A stretch of DNA of 64,000 nt from Monosiga brevicollis MX1. Lineage: Eukaryota > Opisthokonta > Choanoflagellata > Craspedida > Salpingoecidae. Shown piece by piece: positions 59,869 to 64,000 of the stretch. The first letter of the stretch is position 1; each line of letters starts with the position of its first letter. Below the pieces are notes generated by a model. That model was not told where the DNA came from and ran no database searches. It saw only the letters and a list, made by a program, of their open reading frames with translations. Location of the stretch: assembly GCF_000002865.3 (NCBI RefSeq), contig NW_001865050.1, forward strand, positions 707,573 to 771,572, given 5' to 3'. A program made the translations under genes and the position numbers.

Positions 59869-62543
59869 GCTCGCTCACTCCTGTCTCCCGCGCCTCTTTT
59901 TATTTGCTTTTGGTTTTTTGTTTTTCTTGTTTTTTTGTTTTTGTTTTTTGCCCAGTCGACAGCGAGGTCGGGAGGACGCCCGTTTGTTTGATTTGCCCCC
60001 CGGAGATTTTGTCTTTGTGCATGCTCGGGATCAGCGCCCCGCACAGGTACGCAGTCGTGCTTGCTCCTTGAAAGCGTAGGCTCGTTGATAATCCTGTCGG
60101 CTCCGTCCCCGAAGCTTTGTGGGATCGGATTGATTTGTGGTTGTTTCATTCGTTGTGTCATTGTGGTCTGCTTTCTTGACTGACGCCATGCCGCATTGAT
60201 GATGTTGGTTATCACATGACCTGCCTAATGCGCCCTTGCTGTTGCCACAGGGTGCGGGCGGTCGACTTGAGGAAGTTACCTTTGACCCCGTCACTCGTCT
60301 TCTGGACACGTATGGACTCAAGCCACAAGCTATATTTGCTGGCCTCGGCTCACTCGTGCTTCAATCCAAAGTTCTTCAAGCCGACGAAGCACGGACAAAT
60401 ACAGCAACCCCCAGCCAGAAGCAGAATAGTAACAGCCGCGAATCGGCGCTTGGCGCCCTGCGCGATGCCCTGGCTTCAGACAAGCAGCATTTGGCAGAGA
60501 CCAGTGGCGCCTTCTTGGTGCGAGATGACACGGACAATTCAGTCCGCCACCACACCTCGGCTCAAACTTTTTTTCGATGGGCTTCGGATCTCCATGCTGA
60601 TCTAGTCTTGCCTTCAGGACGCCGTCAAGCCTATCGCGCCATTCATCCGGCCACCTTGCGCGCTTCGGGACATGAGGAGGGACCTGATGACGGGGAATCA
60701 GTTCGTGAGGACATTTTGCGCGTCTTGGACGCGTTGGACCTGAGCGATGATGAGGAGAGCGGTAGTGCAACTCACATGGGCAGTGAACGTGTGGCCGAGC
60801 CCTTGGCTGAGGTCAAGGCAATTTTGTGCGCTCCCACCACTGCGCTTGAAACCTGGTCACAACACCACTGCCAGCACGCCGGTGCTTTTGCAGCGGAGAC
60901 CTACCGTCGGGATTTGCCCGCGGCCTACAACGCCAGCACACACTACGAACACCTGATGCACGCCTTGGTGACCTTTGCCAACACGGCTCGCGGTTCCATG
61001 TACAGCTCAGGGGTCAAATCGATGCAAGAAGCCTTGCAGTCTTACTGGACCGATGGTCGCCAGCTGTGTGAACTCCGTAGCGTCACGGGACGCCATTGTC
61101 GGCACCGGCTGCATGTCACGCCGGAACAGATGCAGGCGAGAGCTCCGTCAGCTCCCAGCGCAGCCCAGTCCCTGCCCATCAAGCCCCACGACAGCGGTGC
61201 CTCCTGGCGATGCACGTGTGTGTGTGGGCGCTCCCAACTGGCCGTTCCTGACGTTTTTAGCGTCAAGGCAATTGGTGACTACTTTGTCGAGCTGACTTGC
61301 TGTGCACAGGCGGTGACGTTAGCGCGACCCGTGGCCCAGTCCGCCACGCCACTCGAAGACGATGATGCTGTTGAAGCTCTGAGTGCAAGTGACGGTGCTG
61401 CAGATGACGGGGTGGCCCCCACGGGTACCCATTCCGCCGATTTACCCGCGAACACAACCGGCGCACCCGCCCCCACTCGAGGGCGAGGTCGAAGTCATGT
61501 CCGCAAGTCGACTTCCAGCAATCCGCTGAGCAAGCTGATGGCAGAGCAAGAGATGTCAGCCACCGCTGATGGCGCTGGCACGACCGGTGCTGAGTGCCGG
61601 ATATCATTATTCCCAGGACGACGCCCCGATTGCTGCTGCATGGTGTACCAGCTTGGTGATGCCGAAGCGTACCAGCCAACCACAGGTCTAACTGGCCGTC
61701 CGGGGCTCATAAACTCTGCAGCTTATCTATTACCCTGGGAAGTGCCTCTGAATGACCGGATGGCCGCACTCTTCCCTGGTCGCGGGGTCTCAGTCTGGTC
61801 CAAGAGCAAGCTGCAGCGGAAAGCACGAGTCTGGGTGGGATACGAGTACGAAACAGCCGAAGGGGTGCGATTCTTTGCCGCCGGACCAAATCGTGCCGTC
61901 AAGATGTCCGCCTCGGGCCACCTCAAGGTAAGCTGCTTTTTGTCAACTGCAAGCGCGGGTCTTGCTCAAAAGGTGGTTTATATCCTGTTTTCCCTTTTCT
62001 TCTTCTCCTTCCTCTTCTCTCTCTCTTCTTCTTCTTCTCCTTCTCCTCCTTTTTCTTCGTCTGCTGCTACCCCTTTCTCGCTCGGGTCGTTCATCTCCGA
62101 CGCCTGTCATCTTTGGGACAGGGAATGGCCAACAAGGCCATTGGCTCAGCATTGCCCATCGTCATGCCCGCACCCATCAAGGGCAGCCCTCAGGTTGGTG
62201 CCTGCTGCGTGACGCGACACTCTGATTCGAATACCCATGTCAACATACAGCCTCTGCCAACTCTCATGCACGGCACCCACAGGCACAATTGGTTCGCTTG
62301 CACGTGGTGGTTCCCAACGCGCCTGTAGCAGTTGTGGTTCAGCCGATTGTGCAGCTGAAAGAAAAGCCACCAATCTTGTACAAGGCCGAGTGTGGCGTGC
62401 GTCTGGAGCCCGATAGCTACGTCGTGTACCAGCTCCCCCGAATATTCTGTCATGAGGGCAAGCCTGTGCTGCTTCCCACACACGAAGAGGCACGCAAGCA
62501 GTGGATGCTTCGTCCAAATGCCATTTTTGTGGAGTCTGCATAA
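58478..62543 (+). CDS. SMG8: SMG8, regulator of the SMG1 kinase in nonsense-mediated decay
   Basis: Subunit of the SMG1-SMG8-SMG9 complex that restrains SMG1 phosphorylation of UPF1. The ATG at 58478 gives MDDTTVLLPSPLAARYAAAY. Exon 1 ends near 58708 after VHVVAFIGTSSDGYVCRPAL, the GTPase-like N-terminal segment. Later exons give LVYLSLTQPQEACMLY (about 59000), HIFVVAHSVVLLHPSAEFDT (59215-59275), MLFQLQLDGKAQRTAK, then a large exon from 60251 with LPAAYNASTHYEHLMHALVT, WTDGRQLCELRSVTGRHCRH, CTCVCGRSQ and FSVKAIGDYFVELTCC. The C-terminal part has INSAAYLLPWEVPLNDRM, ARVWVGYEYETAEGVRFFA and LVRLHVVVPNAPVAVVVQPI, and the stop is at 62543. Order and motifs follow human SMG8 throughout. A CT microsatellite lies in the intron at 59803-59867. 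About nine exons; some edges approximate. Confidence 0.92.
59803..59867. repeat. CT microsatellite in an SMG8 intron
   Basis: About 32 CT units lie inside an SMG8 intron, followed by T-rich sequence up to 59950. Confidence 0.95.
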
Positions 62544-62820
62544 TGACTTGATGTTCTTGGCGTTGTTGGTCGGGAATTGTCCTTCCTGCACTCGCTCAGA
62601 CTCGGCGCCGAGCGCCGTGTGGTCTCAGAGTAGTGAATAGACAAGTGGTTTGAATTACGTCCCCAGTTGAGCATACATCCTCCAATGTTTTTCTGGAGGC
62701 CTGGCTTTGAATCAGGAGCAGTGTTGCTACAAAAGGGCTAAGGTGAAGAGCTGAAGAATAAATTCAATGCCGACACGTCATCATACATTTGTGGTTGGAC
62801 AAGAGATGGAAATTTCAGGC

Positions 62821-64000
62821 CTACTTGGCTGTGGCAGACTTGTCCCGGGCACGAATCAGAACATCAGAATCTCGCGGGACCCAAACCAAACCGTCATCCT
62901 CGAGGAGGCGAACCTGGTACGGCGCAAAGCGACCAGTCTCCCAGAGAGGCTCGCGGTACCACAAGGCCGTGATGACACCAGCAGCCCAAGGTCCGACCTT
63001 GGCCATGACCGGATCGCCAACTTTGAAGCGCAACTTTTGCTTGGGCGGTGAACCGGGCTCTGGAAATTTACCGTTGAACACACAGGCCTGAAAGCCAGCG
63101 GTCAGCTCAGCACGATCAAGATTGCGACCAATAAAGCACAACTTGTTGACACGCTTCTCGCCGGGCTGCCAGGGTGTCAGGTTGAGGCCCAGTTGACCAG
63201 AGCCGCCCATGTTGAGGAGCATGTGAACGCCCTGGAAGACAAACTTTTCATCCGTGCCCATCATGGCGAGAATTCCCTGTGTCAAAGTCAGTGCGAAAGA
63301 CGGGGTGGTGAGTCAGAGAACCTTTCAGCCCACCATGACTCTGAAGGAGGACTGAAGTGCGCGGCACTGCAGGCACGGCACTGCAGGCGAGGCTGCAAAC
63401 CTTGGAGCGAAAGATGTCGGCACCCTTGGTGCGTAAAATTTCGGACAGCCAGTCATTGAGGCGGTTGGGAATGCATTCTCCCTCAATGACAATGCCCACG
63501 GAGGACACGCTCTTGTCATGAAGATGGTCGGCGTCCGTGTCGAGAAATTCGGCGTCCATTTGCAGTGTTTTCTCCAGATCAAAGGCGCGAATATTGAGCA
63601 CGGCATCGAGGGGAATGCGACTTTGCTCAGACTCCAGCATGCGGGCCGTGGCATTGATGCCAGCAAGGCGCTTGCGCAATTCTTTGATCTCTGCGGCTGA
63701 GACAAGATCAGTCTTGTTGAGGACGAGAACGTCGGCAAAAGCCACTTGCTCGATGGCCTCATTCTCGACACCTTCGGGCTTGATCTCCTCGAGGTGAGAC
63801 GAGATGTGTTGGCAATCCACAAAGGTCACGATCGAGTCGAGCACATAGAGTTGGCTAATCTTTTCGTCCACGAAAAAGGTTTGAGCAACCGGTGCTGGAT
63901 CTGCCAAGCCGGTTGTCTCAATCACAACGTAGTCGAACATGTGGCGGCGCTCCGTGGCAAGCCGCGTCAGGGCCTGAATGAGGTCGTCTCGTACCGTGCA
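62821..64000 (-). CDS. CobW/COG0523 GTPase with C-terminal extra domain (5' part missing)
   Basis: G3E-family metallochaperone-type GTPase. The gene runs off the right edge, so the Walker A motif and most of the CxCC motif are not in the window; its last Cys plus TVRDDLIQAL is the first visible stretch. FDYVVIETTGLADPAPVAQT is the Walker B/switch region, with VLNKTDLV as the guanine-specificity motif. An intron lies at about 63280-63400. After it, FVFQGVHMLLNM and VNKLCFIGRNLDRAEL form the CobW C-terminal domain. A further domain of about 60 aa follows (RFKVGDPVMAKVGPWAAGVI, then ALWYREPLWE, PYQVRLLEDDGLVWVPRDSD), ending at 62821. This extra domain is not part of the usual CobW protein. Metal and client are unknown. 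Confidence 0.88.

Overview
The window is nuclear DNA of a flagellated unicellular eukaryote, most likely a choanoflagellate of the Monosiga/Salpingoeca type. This is inference. It rests on compact genes with many short GT-AG introns, animal-like signalling genes (a novel-type protein kinase C, a SARAH-domain protein, cell-surface receptors with tyrosine-rich tails), two flagellar genes (AK7, DRC3), and very long Ser/Thr mucin-like repeats. There is one 50-base assembly gap (38951-39000). No prokaryotic features, CRISPR arrays, rRNA or convincing tRNA genes were seen.

Layout from left to right, with strand: novel-type PKC (-, 604-4671); PAPS transporter SLC35B2 (+, 5841-7884); nucleoporin NUP133 (-, 8273-14080); APC/C subunit ANAPC10 (+, 14455-15666); RACK1 (+, 16843-17790); UTP15 (-, 18514-20915); adenylate kinase 7 (+, 21610-24932); RAB1 (-, 25855-27197); LRR membrane receptor (+, 28915-32295); calcineurin-B homologous protein (+, 32861-34211); splicing factor SRRM1 (-, 34650 to about 36307); receptor with a repeated cysteine-pair ectodomain and tyrosine-rich tail (+, 37010-42104); SARAH plus Costars-like protein (-, about 42652-46888); DRC3 (-, 47627-49826); mucin-like Kazal receptor (-, 50380-57768); SMG8 (+, 58478-62543); CobW-family GTPase (-, 62821 to the right edge, partial). 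Strands mostly alternate, so many neighbours share head-to-head promoter regions; NUP133/ANAPC10 are only 374 bp apart.

Most genes are conserved housekeeping functions: mRNA splicing and surveillance (SRRM1, SMG8), rRNA processing (UTP15), nuclear pore (NUP133), mitosis (ANAPC10), ER-Golgi traffic (RAB1) and sulfation donor transport (SLC35B2). AK7 and DRC3 are axonemal. The accessory, lineage-specific part is three cell-surface proteins: an LRR receptor, a multi-module cysteine-pair receptor and a giant mucin-like receptor. The last two carry cytoplasmic tyrosine motifs that look like SH2 docking sites. The mucin gene also carries a 254-bp tandem duplication that breaks its reading frame, and whose removal would rejoin it arithmetically. 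The most novel candidates are these two receptors and the SARAH/Costars protein.
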